This document shows, in pieces, positions 45,640 through 54,258 of a stretch of DNA of 64,000 bases. The DNA is from Ruegeria sp. PrR005 (GTDB lineage: Bacteria > Pseudomonadota > Alphaproteobacteria > Rhodobacterales > Rhodobacteraceae). Numbering within the stretch: the stretch's first letter is position 1; each line of letters opens with the position of its first letter. Both the position numbers and the translations under genes were made by a program. The notes under the pieces were generated by a model. It was given only the letters and a program-made list of their open reading frames with translations, did not search any database and had not been told where the DNA came from. The DNA lies in assembly GCF_010500245.1 (NCBI RefSeq), contig NZ_JAAGOX010000053.1, positions 1-64,000 of the forward strand, read 5' to 3'.

Positions 45640-46296
45640 TCACTCGGCCGCGCTTCTGAGGCTGGCCATCAGGTTGTGGAACTTCTCGCCCTGTACCGCC
45701 ACATGGGTCCTCAGCGCGGTGGCGGCGGCATCGGCATCGGCATCGGCCAGCGCCGCCACGATCGCCTCATGCTCGGCCATCGACTGCCCCATCCGCCCCC
45801 GGAATCGCAGTTGCACCCGGCGGAACGGCTTCAGCCGCTTGTGCAGTTTCGTCGCCTCCTGTTCCAGGAACGCGTTGCCGGAACTGCGGTAGATGATCTT
45901 GTGAAACCGCTCGTTCTCGGCGTAGTAGCTATCGGTGTCGCCTGCCTCGACCGCCCGCTGGCAGCGCGTATTGGCCTCCCGCAACGCTTCCAGCGCTGTA
46001 TCGGCGATCCGCATCGCGGCCAGCCGCCCGCACGCGGCCTCCAACTCGGCCATGACCTCGAACATCTCGATCAGCTCCACCGGGCCAGGCTGACGCACAA
46101 ACGCCCCCCGGCGGGGAATCAGCTCGACCAGGCCAGACTGAGCAAGCCTTTGAATCGCCTCGCGAAGCGGCGTTCTGGATACCCCGAATAGCTCCGACAG
46201 GCGCACCTCGTCCAACCGGTCCCCATCCGAGAAGGTTCCGTCGAAAACCAGCTCTTCCAACTGTTCTGCAATGCGATCTGCGTGGCGCTGTTCCAT
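45640..46296 (-). CDS. matR: GntR-family regulator (FCD type), probable MatR
   Basis: The 218 aa protein has an N-terminal winged helix with RLSELFGVSRTPLREAIQRL and an all-helical FCD ligand domain with EARAACGRLA-like EAACGRLAAMR, AENERFHKIIYRSSGN and AEHEAIVAALADAD; the Asp/His metal-ligand pattern of FCD is present. It is divergent from the malonate transport and decarboxylation operon, and a palindrome TTGTATACAA lies between. MatR of rhizobia recognises such a sequence. It is predicted to repress the operon until malonate binds. Confidence 0.85.
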   Translation of the reverse strand: MEQRHADRIAEQLEELVFDGTFSDGDRLDEVRLSELFGVSRTPLREAIQRLAQSGLVELIPRRGAFVRQPGPVELIEMFEVMAELEAACGRLAAMRIADTALEALREANTRCQRAVEAGDTDSYYAENERFHKIIYRSSGNAFLEQEATKLHKRLKPFRRVQLRFRGRMGQSMAEHEAIVAALADADADAAATALRTHVAVQGEKFHNLMASLRSAAE

Positions 46297-46342
46297 GAAG
46301 ATTTACTAGCTTTGACCAATCTAAAATTCAATCCTGTAATTC

Positions 46343-46352
46343 TTGTATACAA
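46343..46352. promoter_or_regulatory. GntR/MatR operator in the matR-matP gap
   Basis: TTGTATACAA is a perfect 10 bp palindrome, 47 bp from the matR start and 80 bp from matP. It is the GntR/FadR-subfamily N-GT-N-AC-N type and the same core I recall for MatR of Rhizobium. A possible -35 TTGACC follows at 46358-46363. Confidence 0.7.
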
Positions 46353-46431
46353 AACTATTGACCTGAAAAACACTACCGGCATAGGTTGTCCCCGTCCCCG
46401 GTCCGTCCGGGTCGATGAAAGGGAGGAACTC

Positions 46432-47418
46432 ATGAAATCCATGCTCAAGACCGCAGTCGCGGCGCTGGCAATCGCTTCGGCGGCCTCTGTTGCCTATGCC
46501 ACCGAACTGCGCCTGTCGCACCAATGGTCGAACAATGACATCCGGCACAAGGTCGCCCAGATCGTCGCCGACGAGGTCGCGGCGGCTAATGTCGATCTGG
46601 ACATCAAGATCTTCGGCTCGCAATCGCTGTTCAAGGCGCGCGAACAGTATAAGCCCCTCAGCCGCGGCCAGCTCGACATGACCGTGCTGCCGCTCAGCTA
46701 TGCCGGAGGACAGCAGCCCGCCTATAACCTGACCCTGATGCCCGGCCTGGTAAAAAACCACGACCACGCCGCCCGTCTAAGCGCCTCGCCCTTCATGGCA
46801 GCGCTCGAAGAGAAGATGGCGCAGGACGACGTGATGGTGCTGGTACACGGCTATCTGGCCGGTGGTTTCGCCGGCAAGGACAAGTGCATCACCAAGCCCG
46901 AAGACGTGCAGGGCCTGCAAACCCGCGCGGCGGGCAAGGCATTCGAACAGATGCTGGCGGGCGCCGGTGCCTCCATCGCCTCCATGGCCTCGTCCGAGAT
47001 CTACAACGCCATGCAGACCGGCGTCTTGCAGGCGGTGAACACCTCGTCCTCGTCATTCGTGTCCTACCGGATCTACGAACAGGTCAAGTGCTATACCCCG
47101 GCGGGCGATGTGGCGCTGTGGTTCATGTACCAACCGCTGTTGATGAACAAATCCACCTTTGACGGGCTGACCGAGGCACAGCAACAGGCACTGCGTGACG
47201 GCGCGGCCAAGGCACAAGCGTATTACCTGGACGAAGCCAAGAAAGAGGACGCGGCCTCGGTCAAGGCGTTTGCCGATGCCGGTGTCGAGATCGCACAGAT
47301 GACGGCCGAGGATTTCGCCGCCTGGCGCGAACTGGCCAAGGAAACCTCCTACAAGGCCTTTATCGCCGACGTGGCCGACGGCCAGGCGCTGCTTGACATG
47401 GCGCTTGCGGTCGAGTGA
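46432..47418 (+). CDS. matP: TRAP transporter substrate-binding protein, probable malonate
   Basis: The 328 aa DctP-family protein has signal peptide MKSMLKTAVAALAIASAA cleaved after AYA, followed by TELRLSHQWSNNDIRHKVAQ. The ligand-carboxylate Arg is in LQTRAAGKAFEQML; NAMQTGVLQAVNT is another family segment. The upstream open frame is not used: the ATG at 46432 has GGGAGGAACTC before it. The gene leads an operon with TRAP permeases, malonyl-CoA decarboxylase and malonyl-CoA synthetase, so malonate is the likely ligand. Confidence 0.9.
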   Translation: MKSMLKTAVAALAIASAASVAYATELRLSHQWSNNDIRHKVAQIVADEVAAANVDLDIKIFGSQSLFKAREQYKPLSRGQLDMTVLPLSYAGGQQPAYNLTLMPGLVKNHDHAARLSASPFMAALEEKMAQDDVMVLVHGYLAGGFAGKDKCITKPEDVQGLQTRAAGKAFEQMLAGAGASIASMASSEIYNAMQTGVLQAVNTSSSSFVSYRIYEQVKCYTPAGDVALWFMYQPLLMNKSTFDGLTEAQQQALRDGAAKAQAYYLDEAKKEDAASVKAFADAGVEIAQMTAEDFAAWRELAKETSYKAFIADVADGQALLDMALAVE

Positions 47419-47426
47419 CCCAGCCC

Positions 47427-47453
47427 TCGGGCGGCCCCTTCCGGGCCGCCCGA
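47427..47453 (+). other. Intercistronic hairpin after the TRAP binding-protein gene
   Basis: TCGGGCGGCCC and GGGCCGCCCGA form a perfect 11 bp stem with a 5-base loop, eight bases after the matP stop and 36 before matQ. There is no T-run. It probably protects the binding-protein message from 3' decay so that it exceeds the permeases. Confidence 0.6.
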
Positions 47454-47488
47454 TCCGACAGACAAGTCCCCGACCGTTGGAGGAGCCG

Positions 47489-48031
47489 ATGTCCGGCCAC
47501 AGTTCCGCTGCCGCCGCCCAGACCGGCAGCAACCCGTTTCTGCGCGCTGTTGCCGCCATTTCGACCCTGGCTGGTTGGTGCTCGGCCGCGATGATCGTCT
47601 CGGCCGTGCTCATCACCTGCCAGATGATCGTGATCCGCTATGTGCTCAACGGCTCGACCGTCTGGCAGACCGAGGCGGTCATCTATCTCATGATCGCCGC
47701 CACCCTGCTGGGCCTGTCCTATGTCCAGCGGTTGCGGGGTCACGTGAATGTCGATCTCATCCCGCTGTCCCTGCCCCCCCGGATCCGCTTCGTTCTGGCC
47801 TTGACGACCTCGGTCCTCACCATCGCAATCGTCGCTGTGATCCTCTGGTACGGCTACGAATACTGGCATTTCGCGTGGGAGCGCGGCTGGCGCTCCGACA
47901 CCGTCTGGGGGGTAAAGCTCTGGATACCCTACCTTGCCATTCCGGTGGGGTTCGGCCTGCTGCTTTTGCAACTGGTCGCCGATTTCATCGCCCTTCTCCT
48001 GGGCATCGAGAAACCCTTCGGATTGGAGTGA
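47489..48031 (+). CDS. matQ: TRAP transporter small permease (DctQ type)
   Basis: The 180 aa protein has four membrane segments, for example AAMIVSAVLITCQMIVIRYV and FVLALTTSVLTIAIVAVILW, with the DctQ-type VWQTEAVIYLMIAATLLGLSY. The ATG is preceded by GGAGGAGCC. It bridges the binding protein and the large DctM-type permease. Confidence 0.9.
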   Translation: MSGHSSAAAAQTGSNPFLRAVAAISTLAGWCSAAMIVSAVLITCQMIVIRYVLNGSTVWQTEAVIYLMIAATLLGLSYVQRLRGHVNVDLIPLSLPPRIRFVLALTTSVLTIAIVAVILWYGYEYWHFAWERGWRSDTVWGVKLWIPYLAIPVGFGLLLLQLVADFIALLLGIEKPFGLE

Positions 48032-48035
48032 GCGC

Positions 48036-49352
48036 ATGGACCCGTTGCTGCTCGGCGCCATCGTCGCCATCGCCACCATCATCGTTCTGTTCTCGGGCGT
48101 CTCGGTCGCCATCGGCCTGCTGATCGTGTCCGCCGGTTTCCTGCTGATCTTCGACGGCGCAAGATCGCTGGAGCTGATCCCCGAGATCCTGTTCGGCAAG
48201 CTCGACAATTTCGCCCTGCTGTCGATCCCGATGTTCATCATCATGGGGGCCTCCATCGCCTCGACCCGGGCGGGCGCCGACCTTTACGAAGCGCTCGAGC
48301 GCTGGCTCACCCGCGTGCCCGGCGGGCTGGTGATCTCGAACCTCGGCGCCTGCGCGCTCTTTGCCGCCATGTCAGGGTCCAGCCCTGCCACCTGCGCCGC
48401 CATCGGCAAGATGGGCATCCCCGAAATGCGCAAGCGCGGCTATCCCGACGGCGTCGCCGCAGGCTCCATCGCGGCGGGCGGCACACTGGGCATCCTGATC
48501 CCGCCCTCGGTCACCATGATCGTCTACGGCATCGCCACCGAAACCTCGATCGGGCGCCTGTTTCTGGCGGGCGTGATGCCGGGGCTGATGCTGGTCGGTC
48601 TGTTCATGGCCTGGTCGATCTATTCGACCTGGCGGTCAGGTGACACTGCGGTTCTCAGCGCCGGCAGCTACAGCTGGGCGCAAAAGTTCGAGATCCTGCC
48701 GCGCGTCCTGCCCTTTCTGCTGATCATCCTCGGCGTGCTCTACGCCATGTATGGCGGCATCGCCACGCCGTCGGAAACGGCGGCGGTCGGCGCCCTGCTC
48801 TGCATGCTGATCGCGATGATCATCTACAGGCTCTGGAACCCGCGCGATCTGTGGGTGGTGCTGCGCGACTCGACCCGGGAAAGCGTGATGATCCTTTTCA
48901 TCATCGCCGCCGCCGGCGTGTTCTCCTACATGCTCAGCTCGCTCTTCATCACCCAGGCCATTGCCGAGTGGATCGGGACGCTTGAAGTGAACCGCTGGGT
49001 CCTGATGGGGGCGGTGAACGTGTTTCTCCTGATTGCCGGTTTCTTCCTGCCGCCGGTCGCGGTGATCCTGATGACCGCGCCGATCCTTCTGCCGATCATC
49101 ACCACCGCCGGTTTCGACCCGATCTGGTTCGCCGTGGTGCTTACCATCAACATGGAGATCGGCCTGATCTCGCCCCCGGTCGGTCTGAACCTCTATGTCA
49201 TCAACGGCATCGCCCCCGACATCTCGCTGAAAACCATCCTGACCGGCTCGCTGCCCTATGTCGCCTGCATGGTTCTAGGTATCGTATTGCTGTGCCTTTT
49301 TCCGGGTATCGCCACCTGGCTGCCCGATCTTGTTATGGGATCATCGTTGTGA
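48036..49352 (+). CDS. matM: TRAP transporter large permease (DctM type)
   Basis: The 438 aa protein has about twelve segments and the DctM signatures FALLSIPMFIIMGASIAS, AAMSGSSPATCAAIGKMGIP, GTLGILIPPSVTMIVYGIAT and EIGLISPPVGLNLYVINGIA. It forms the Na+-driven substrate path. The chosen ATG is five bases after matQ; the longer frame lies inside that gene. Its stop overlaps the GTG of the decarboxylase gene. Confidence 0.94.
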   Translation: MDPLLLGAIVAIATIIVLFSGVSVAIGLLIVSAGFLLIFDGARSLELIPEILFGKLDNFALLSIPMFIIMGASIASTRAGADLYEALERWLTRVPGGLVISNLGACALFAAMSGSSPATCAAIGKMGIPEMRKRGYPDGVAAGSIAAGGTLGILIPPSVTMIVYGIATETSIGRLFLAGVMPGLMLVGLFMAWSIYSTWRSGDTAVLSAGSYSWAQKFEILPRVLPFLLIILGVLYAMYGGIATPSETAAVGALLCMLIAMIIYRLWNPRDLWVVLRDSTRESVMILFIIAAAGVFSYMLSSLFITQAIAEWIGTLEVNRWVLMGAVNVFLLIAGFFLPPVAVILMTAPILLPIITTAGFDPIWFAVVLTINMEIGLISPPVGLNLYVINGIAPDISLKTILTGSLPYVACMVLGIVLLCLFPGIATWLPDLVMGSSL

Positions 49353-50596
49353 CCTTGCTTGCCGATCTGCTGTCCTCTGTCTTTGAACGGCGCTATCGCC
49401 GCGATCCCTCGCACCCCACCGACAGCCGCCCGGTGCAGGAACTGGTCGAGGCGCTCATGGGCACCGCGGGCGAGACCTCGGGCCATGCCCTGGCCCAGGA
49501 TATTCTCACCGGGTTTGGCGCGCTCGACGATACCGCCAAGCTCGACTTCTTCCGCCATGTGGCACGGGCAATGAACATCGACCCGGAAACCGTGCGCTCC
49601 ACCCTCGACGCCTATGAACGCGACCCGTCCAAGGCGACCTATCGCGCCTTTGCCACCGCCGCAGAACCCCGGCGACAGGAGTTGATCCGCCGCCTCAACA
49701 GCCTGCCGGGCGCGACCGGCGCGCTGGTCCGGATGCGGGCAGACCTGTTGCGCCTTGGCCGGGGCGACCCCGAGCTTGAAGCCTTCGATCTCGACTTCCG
49801 CCACCTCTTTGCCAGCTGGTTCAACCGGGGCTTTCTGGTCTTGCGCCCGATCAGTTGGGAAAGCCCGGCGCATATCCTGGAAAAGATCATTGCCTACGAG
49901 GCGGTGCATGCCATCGACAGCTGGGACGACCTACGCCGCAGGCTGGAACCCAAAGACAGGCGCTGTTTCGCCTTCTTTCACCCATCCATGCCCGACGAGC
50001 CGCTGATCTTTGTCGAGGTTGCCCTGACCCGGGGCATTCCCGGCTCGGTCCAGGGGCTGCTCGCCGAAGACCGCAAGGCCATCGCCAGTCACGAGGCCGA
50101 CACCGCCGTCTTCTACTCGATCTCCAACTGTCAGGCGGGGCTGGCCAGCGTCTCCTTCGGCAATTCGCTGATCAAGCAGGTGGCCGCCGACCTGTCGGCC
50201 AACCTGCCTTCGCTCAAGACCTTCGTCACGCTGTCGCCCATCCCCAGGCTCAACACATGGCTGACCGATCAAGGGCTAGAGCCCAAGGCCGACCAGATGC
50301 CGGCGCTGGCCGCGCATTACCTGCTCAACGCCAAGGCATCCGATGGTGCGCCCTTCGATCCCGTGGCCCGGTTCCATCTGGGCAACGGCGCCATCGTGCA
50401 CGCGCTCCACGCCAACGCCGATATCTCCGACAAGGGGCGCAAACAATCGGGCGGCGTGATGGTGAACTATCTTTACGATCTCAAGAAGATCGGCCAGAAC
50501 CACGAAAAATTCGCAACTGCAAAAACCGTTGCCGCCACAGCCGCCGTGAAATCGCTGGCCGCAGGCGCGGATCTAAGCAAACCGCAGGAAAGGTAG
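49349..50596 (+). CDS. matA: Malonyl-CoA decarboxylase
   Basis: The 415 aa enzyme converts malonyl-CoA to acetyl-CoA and CO2. It has an N-terminal helical domain and a GNAT-like catalytic domain with CFAFFHPSMPDEPLIFVEVAL, RGIPGS and FHLGNGAIVHALHANAD, which hold the catalytic Ser and His of this family. The start is the GTG in the GTGA overlap with matM, giving VTLLADLLSSVFERR; no suitable ATG is near. Together with the synthetase it lets the cell grow on malonate. Confidence 0.93.
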   Translation: MTLLADLLSSVFERRYRRDPSHPTDSRPVQELVEALMGTAGETSGHALAQDILTGFGALDDTAKLDFFRHVARAMNIDPETVRSTLDAYERDPSKATYRAFATAAEPRRQELIRRLNSLPGATGALVRMRADLLRLGRGDPELEAFDLDFRHLFASWFNRGFLVLRPISWESPAHILEKIIAYEAVHAIDSWDDLRRRLEPKDRRCFAFFHPSMPDEPLIFVEVALTRGIPGSVQGLLAEDRKAIASHEADTAVFYSISNCQAGLASVSFGNSLIKQVAADLSANLPSLKTFVTLSPIPRLNTWLTDQGLEPKADQMPALAAHYLLNAKASDGAPFDPVARFHLGNGAIVHALHANADISDKGRKQSGGVMVNYLYDLKKIGQNHEKFATAKTVAATAAVKSLAAGADLSKPQER

Positions 50597-50600
50597 CTGA

Positions 50601-52118
50601 ATGGCAAACCCCCTCTATGACCGCCTGTTCGGAGCCTATGCCGGCAAACAAACGCCGTTTCTTCGCCTGGCTGACGGTCGCACCGTCACCCATGCCCAGT
50701 TTCTGGAACAGGCCGCGCAGATTGCCCATGTCACCGCAAAACTGGGCCTGAAGCCAGGCGACCGCGTCGCCGCCCAGATCGAAAAATCACCCGAAGCGCT
50801 GGCGCTCTATGCCGCCTGCGCCCAGGCGGGCCTGATCTTTCTACCGCTCAACACCGCCTATACCGCCGATGAACTCAGCTACTTCATCGAAAACAGCGGC
50901 GCCGCGCTGATCGTCTGCGACGGGCGCAGCCGCGAGACATTGCAGCCGATCGCCAGCGACCTCGGCGCCCGGATCGAAACCCTGAATGCCGACGGGTCTG
51001 GCAGCCTGACCGACAGCGCCGCGACCATGCCGACCACCTTCGCAACCGTCGACCGCACGGGCGATGATCTGGCGGCCTTCCTCTATACCTCGGGCACCAC
51101 CGGCCGCTCCAAGGGTGCCATGCTGACCCAGGACAACCTGCTGTCGAACGCCGAAACCCTGGCACAGGAATGGCGCTTCACCGCCGATGACGTGCTGCTG
51201 CACGCACTGCCGATCTTTCACACCCACGGCCTGTTCGTGGCCACCAATATCGTGCTGATCACCGGCGGCAGCATGATCTTCCTGCCGAAATTCGACCTCG
51301 ACCAGATCATCGCCCAAATGCCCCGCGCGACCAGCATGATGGGCGTCCCGACCTTCTACACCCGCCTCCTGGGCGATGCCCGGTTCACCCGCGACCTGGC
51401 GCAGCACATGCGCCTCTTCGTCTCCGGCTCGGCCCCCCTGCTGGCCGAAACCCATGTCGCGTTCGAAGAGCGCACCGGCCACCGCATCCTGGAACGCTAC
51501 GGGATGACCGAGACCAACATGAACACCTCAAACCCCTATGACGGCGACCGCCGCGCGGGCACCGTGGGCTTGCCCCTGCCCGGGGTCGAACTGAAGGTGA
51601 CCAACCCCGAAACCGGCGAGATCCTGCCCCGGGGCGAGATCGGCCAGATCGAGGTGCGCGGACCAAACGTGTTCAAGGGCTATTGGCAGATGCCCGAGAA
51701 AACCGCCGCCGAACTGCGCGCCGACGGGTTCTTCATCACCGGAGACCTCGGCCTTGTCGATGCCGATGGCTATGTCACCATCGTCGGCCGCAACAAGGAC
51801 CTGATCATCTCGGGCGGTTACAACATCTACCCCAAAGAGATCGAGCTCCTGCTCGATGAGCAGCCCGGCGTGCTGGAAAGCGCGGTGATCGGTGTGCCGC
51901 ATCCCGATTTCGGCGAAACCGTGCTGGGCATCCTGGTCCCCCGCCCCGGCCAGACCCCGGATACCCAGGCGATCATGCAGACGGTGGGCGCCGCACTGGC
52001 CCGGTTCAAACATCCCCGCACGCTGATCGTGCTGGACGAGTTGCCCCGCAACACCATGGGCAAGGTGCAAAAGAACATCCTGCGCGACCAGTACAAGGAC
52101 ATGTTCCAACCGGGGTAA
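50601..52118 (+). CDS. matB: Malonyl-CoA synthetase
   Basis: The 505 aa AMP-forming ligase joins malonate to CoA. The ANL signatures are FLYTSGTTGRSKGAMLTQDN, ILERYGMTETNMNTSNPYDG, FITGDLGLVDADGYVTIVGR and the A10 lysine in RNTMGKVQKNILRDQYKD. The RYGMTETNMNTSNPY stretch is typical of MatB rather than acetyl-CoA synthetases. It follows the decarboxylase by four bases and ends the operon. Confidence 0.94.
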   Translation: MANPLYDRLFGAYAGKQTPFLRLADGRTVTHAQFLEQAAQIAHVTAKLGLKPGDRVAAQIEKSPEALALYAACAQAGLIFLPLNTAYTADELSYFIENSGAALIVCDGRSRETLQPIASDLGARIETLNADGSGSLTDSAATMPTTFATVDRTGDDLAAFLYTSGTTGRSKGAMLTQDNLLSNAETLAQEWRFTADDVLLHALPIFHTHGLFVATNIVLITGGSMIFLPKFDLDQIIAQMPRATSMMGVPTFYTRLLGDARFTRDLAQHMRLFVSGSAPLLAETHVAFEERTGHRILERYGMTETNMNTSNPYDGDRRAGTVGLPLPGVELKVTNPETGEILPRGEIGQIEVRGPNVFKGYWQMPEKTAAELRADGFFITGDLGLVDADGYVTIVGRNKDLIISGGYNIYPKEIELLLDEQPGVLESAVIGVPHPDFGETVLGILVPRPGQTPDTQAIMQTVGAALARFKHPRTLIVLDELPRNTMGKVQKNILRDQYKDMFQPG

Positions 52119-52485
52119 GGCCTGCGCCCCGCAACAGGTACTTGACGCAGGTGAGACGACCCCGGTCGAGCCAGAACAGGGGCGACATGGACAATCCTCC
52201 TGCCGCCCGTGAGCCACGATGGTGTTACTGATGGAGTCTGGCCAGTCGTGTTTGCAGATCGGAAAGCAGCGGTCATCCGACAATCGCCGTCGGGTGATAG
52301 GGGAGAGCCCATGCTGTGAGTTGGCAAAGTACGCAGAAACCGTCGTCAAGGTCGGAGAGCGGACTTTCGCTGTGGCCGGCTCCAAGGTCAGCAGTGCGGG
52401 CTATGTTTACATTTGATTAACGTCAGCTTTCACGCACGAAACCTGAGCGCGCAGTTTCAAAAACTGGCGATCACAACGAAAAAAA
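52119..52485. other. Intergenic region with possible IS5-type transposase remnant
   Basis: The 367 bp between matB and the next gene hold no intact gene. On the minus strand, from an ATG at about 52188, 18 codons read MSPLFWLDRGRLTCVKYL, which resembles the first residues of IS5-family transposases (MSxLFWLxxxQxxxLxPF). The frame then runs into matB without further similarity. The rest, 52190-52485, shows nothing I can name. It turns noticeably AT-richer from about 52400. Confidence 0.35.
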
Positions 52486-53031
52486 TTATTGTAGGATTTC
52501 CCGCATCACAACACTCGCCGCGCCGGCAAAGGCAATCAATGCGTAGATGGTCAGGAAAACGTGCATCAACCGTCGCTTACGTAGTAGCCTGTCATTTGCA
52601 CGAGAACACCGAAGCAAAATCGGGGCCAAAGCTAGTTCCATCTGGGATCTGTCTTCAGCGGATACAGCCTCTGAGATGTCATAAATATTTGCATTGAATG
52701 ATTTCTCAATCGACTGCAGGTCACTGCGACTACAGTATCCAACCCAAGCAAACCGGAATGAAGCTTTTCGTTCGTCTTCCAAGGGTTTTGGGTTGTTTAC
52801 TGGCCAGCTTGACACCCTGTGAATATGCCTCTTCGGTCCGAACATTAGAGAGGACAAAATCGAACCCGCGACTTCATCGTCAGTATCGTCTTTGTCCATT
52901 GCGTAGCCAATCAGGTCCATACCTGCAGCTTCGCTGCGAGCAAGGACTTGATCGCGCTTTCCGACTGGCCCAATTAACACAAACTCATCGTGGAGAGAGT
53001 TGAATTCCAGGCTTTCAGGATTTTGACTCAT
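52486..53031 (-). CDS. Tail-anchored hypothetical protein, GTPase partner
   Basis: The 181 aa product starts MSQNPESLEFNSLHDEFVLI at an ATG with AAGGAAGG before it, 17 bases inside the end of the GTPase gene; a start at 53058 would also be in frame. Residues 1-150 are soluble, mixed alpha/beta, with no recognised motif. Residues about 155-178 (MHVFLTIYALIAFAGAASVV) form one membrane helix near the C-terminus, so the bulk faces the cytoplasm. The lower GC and the gene overlap with the GTPase suggest a transferred two-gene unit. I do not recognise the family. Confidence 0.7.
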   Translation of the reverse strand: MSQNPESLEFNSLHDEFVLIGPVGKRDQVLARSEAAGMDLIGYAMDKDDTDDEVAGSILSSLMFGPKRHIHRVSSWPVNNPKPLEDERKASFRFAWVGYCSRSDLQSIEKSFNANIYDISEAVSAEDRSQMELALAPILLRCSRANDRLLRKRRLMHVFLTIYALIAFAGAASVVMREILQ

Positions 53032-53872
53032 CGCCGCCTTCCTTAGCAAAATCAACAATCGCGCTCATTACGAAAGAAACATCCGAAGCGTCTTCATTGG
53101 AATGCGTTCGTTGCATCACCGTTTCAGAAAAATTGGATTCACTCCACTTCTTGAAGACAGACGCAGTAAACTCCTCAAATCTTTTTAAATTCTGAGCGTC
53201 GGAGCGTTGCCAAAGGTCCCTTTTGTTCCACAGGAACAAAATCTTGCGAAGTCGTTCAGAGCGATACTTTGAGATCGAATTACTTACCTGTTCCAAAAAC
53301 TCGCTATGTTTGGCACACCGACCTTCATCAAAGGAGTTTTCCTCGTCCGAAGAATTGTGGTCGAGGATGATTATCAGGAAATCACAAGCCTCTGCCATGG
53401 CTAGTTGCTGGCGGTATTTGGTTCCATCGCCATCCAGAATTGCAACAAACTGTACTGGTGCCGTGGGCAGGGCAATAACGGTGGCCTCTAATTCCTCGGT
53501 TCGAACCGTTTTCTCGACATTGAATTTAAGGCGGTTCTTAAGTGTCGTTTTGCCAGCTTGGCTCCGACCGATGATCGATACCTTTCCAATCTTTTGGACC
53601 CTATTCTCAAGCTCGTCGAGATCAAGCTCCGATCCCACTAGAGCACTAGGGTCAACAAGCTTGGGTGGTATTGCTCGGTAGCCCGCATAGCCTAGGGCCG
53701 CTAACGTAATTACGCCGCCGACACCAACCACAATAAACGTGAAAGGCGGAGCAAGTATACCCCAACCTGCAGCACCCAGTCCGAAGCCGCCAACACCAAC
53801 AATTGCCGACGTTCCTTCGAGCTCTTTCTTGAGCCGAACTGGAAACTCCTTCCATCGCCGCCGTGCGCCCAT
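53015..53872 (-). CDS. Membrane-associated P-loop GTPase-like protein
   Basis: The 285 aa protein has an N-terminal membrane hairpin (about residues 22-68, Gly-rich, ATSAIVGVGG-like and PPFTFIVVGVGGVITLAALG) and a TRAFAC-type G domain. G1 is GRSQAGKTT (102-110), a G3-like element is ILDGDG (145-150), a DxxxxxD-free switch follows, and G4 is WNKRD (215-219). The G domain is thus complete enough to bind GTP. Small GTPases with a two-helix anchor and a partner membrane protein occur in uncharacterised conflict islands. Base composition is lower in GC than the flanks. Function is unknown. Confidence 0.75.
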   Translation of the reverse strand: MGARRRWKEFPVRLKKELEGTSAIVGVGGFGLGAAGWGILAPPFTFIVVGVGGVITLAALGYAGYRAIPPKLVDPSALVGSELDLDELENRVQKIGKVSIIGRSQAGKTTLKNRLKFNVEKTVRTEELEATVIALPTAPVQFVAILDGDGTKYRQQLAMAEACDFLIIILDHNSSDEENSFDEGRCAKHSEFLEQVSNSISKYRSERLRKILFLWNKRDLWQRSDAQNLKRFEEFTASVFKKWSESNFSETVMQRTHSNEDASDVSFVMSAIVDFAKEGGDESKS

Positions 53873-54258
53873 CAGAATTCCCTAATGCATTCAGGACCAA
53901 GTGTTACGCCCCCCACGATTCAAACACAACTAGGGACTGACTGTCTTCGAACTTGAGAGAAGACGTTCGCTGCGACGGAAACAACGAGCAGTTGGACTCC
54001 TTCCTGACCTTCGCTGCGCTTGTCATCAAGGTCGGCTCAGGGCCGCAATCGGCGAACGCCCATCTTCAACCAAAGCCCGCTTCGTCCCGCAGCTCGGACG
54101 TCAACCCAATCTTGTCGACGGCTCGCCGCCATTTGAAGCTGCCGTCAAGTTGGCGCCCATTCATGACCCCGACCCAACAGCCATACACCCCCCTGACCGC
54201 CTGTACAAAACGGTCAATCGGGGTGTTTCGGCCGGTACAAAACGGTCAATTCGGGGCC
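53873..54258. other. Intergenic region with two IS-end-like direct repeats
   Basis: No gene is supported in these 386 bp. GTACAAAACGGTCAAT occurs twice, at 54202-54217 and 54234-54249 (32 bp period). The first copy is preceded by T, making a TGTACAAAACGG end. This layout of spaced repeats behind a TG terminus recalls IS21-family ends, like the other end at 1-77 of the window (34 bp period, different sequence). The element body is absent; caiD ends nine bases after the second repeat. Positions 53873-54200 show nothing recognised. Confidence 0.4.
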
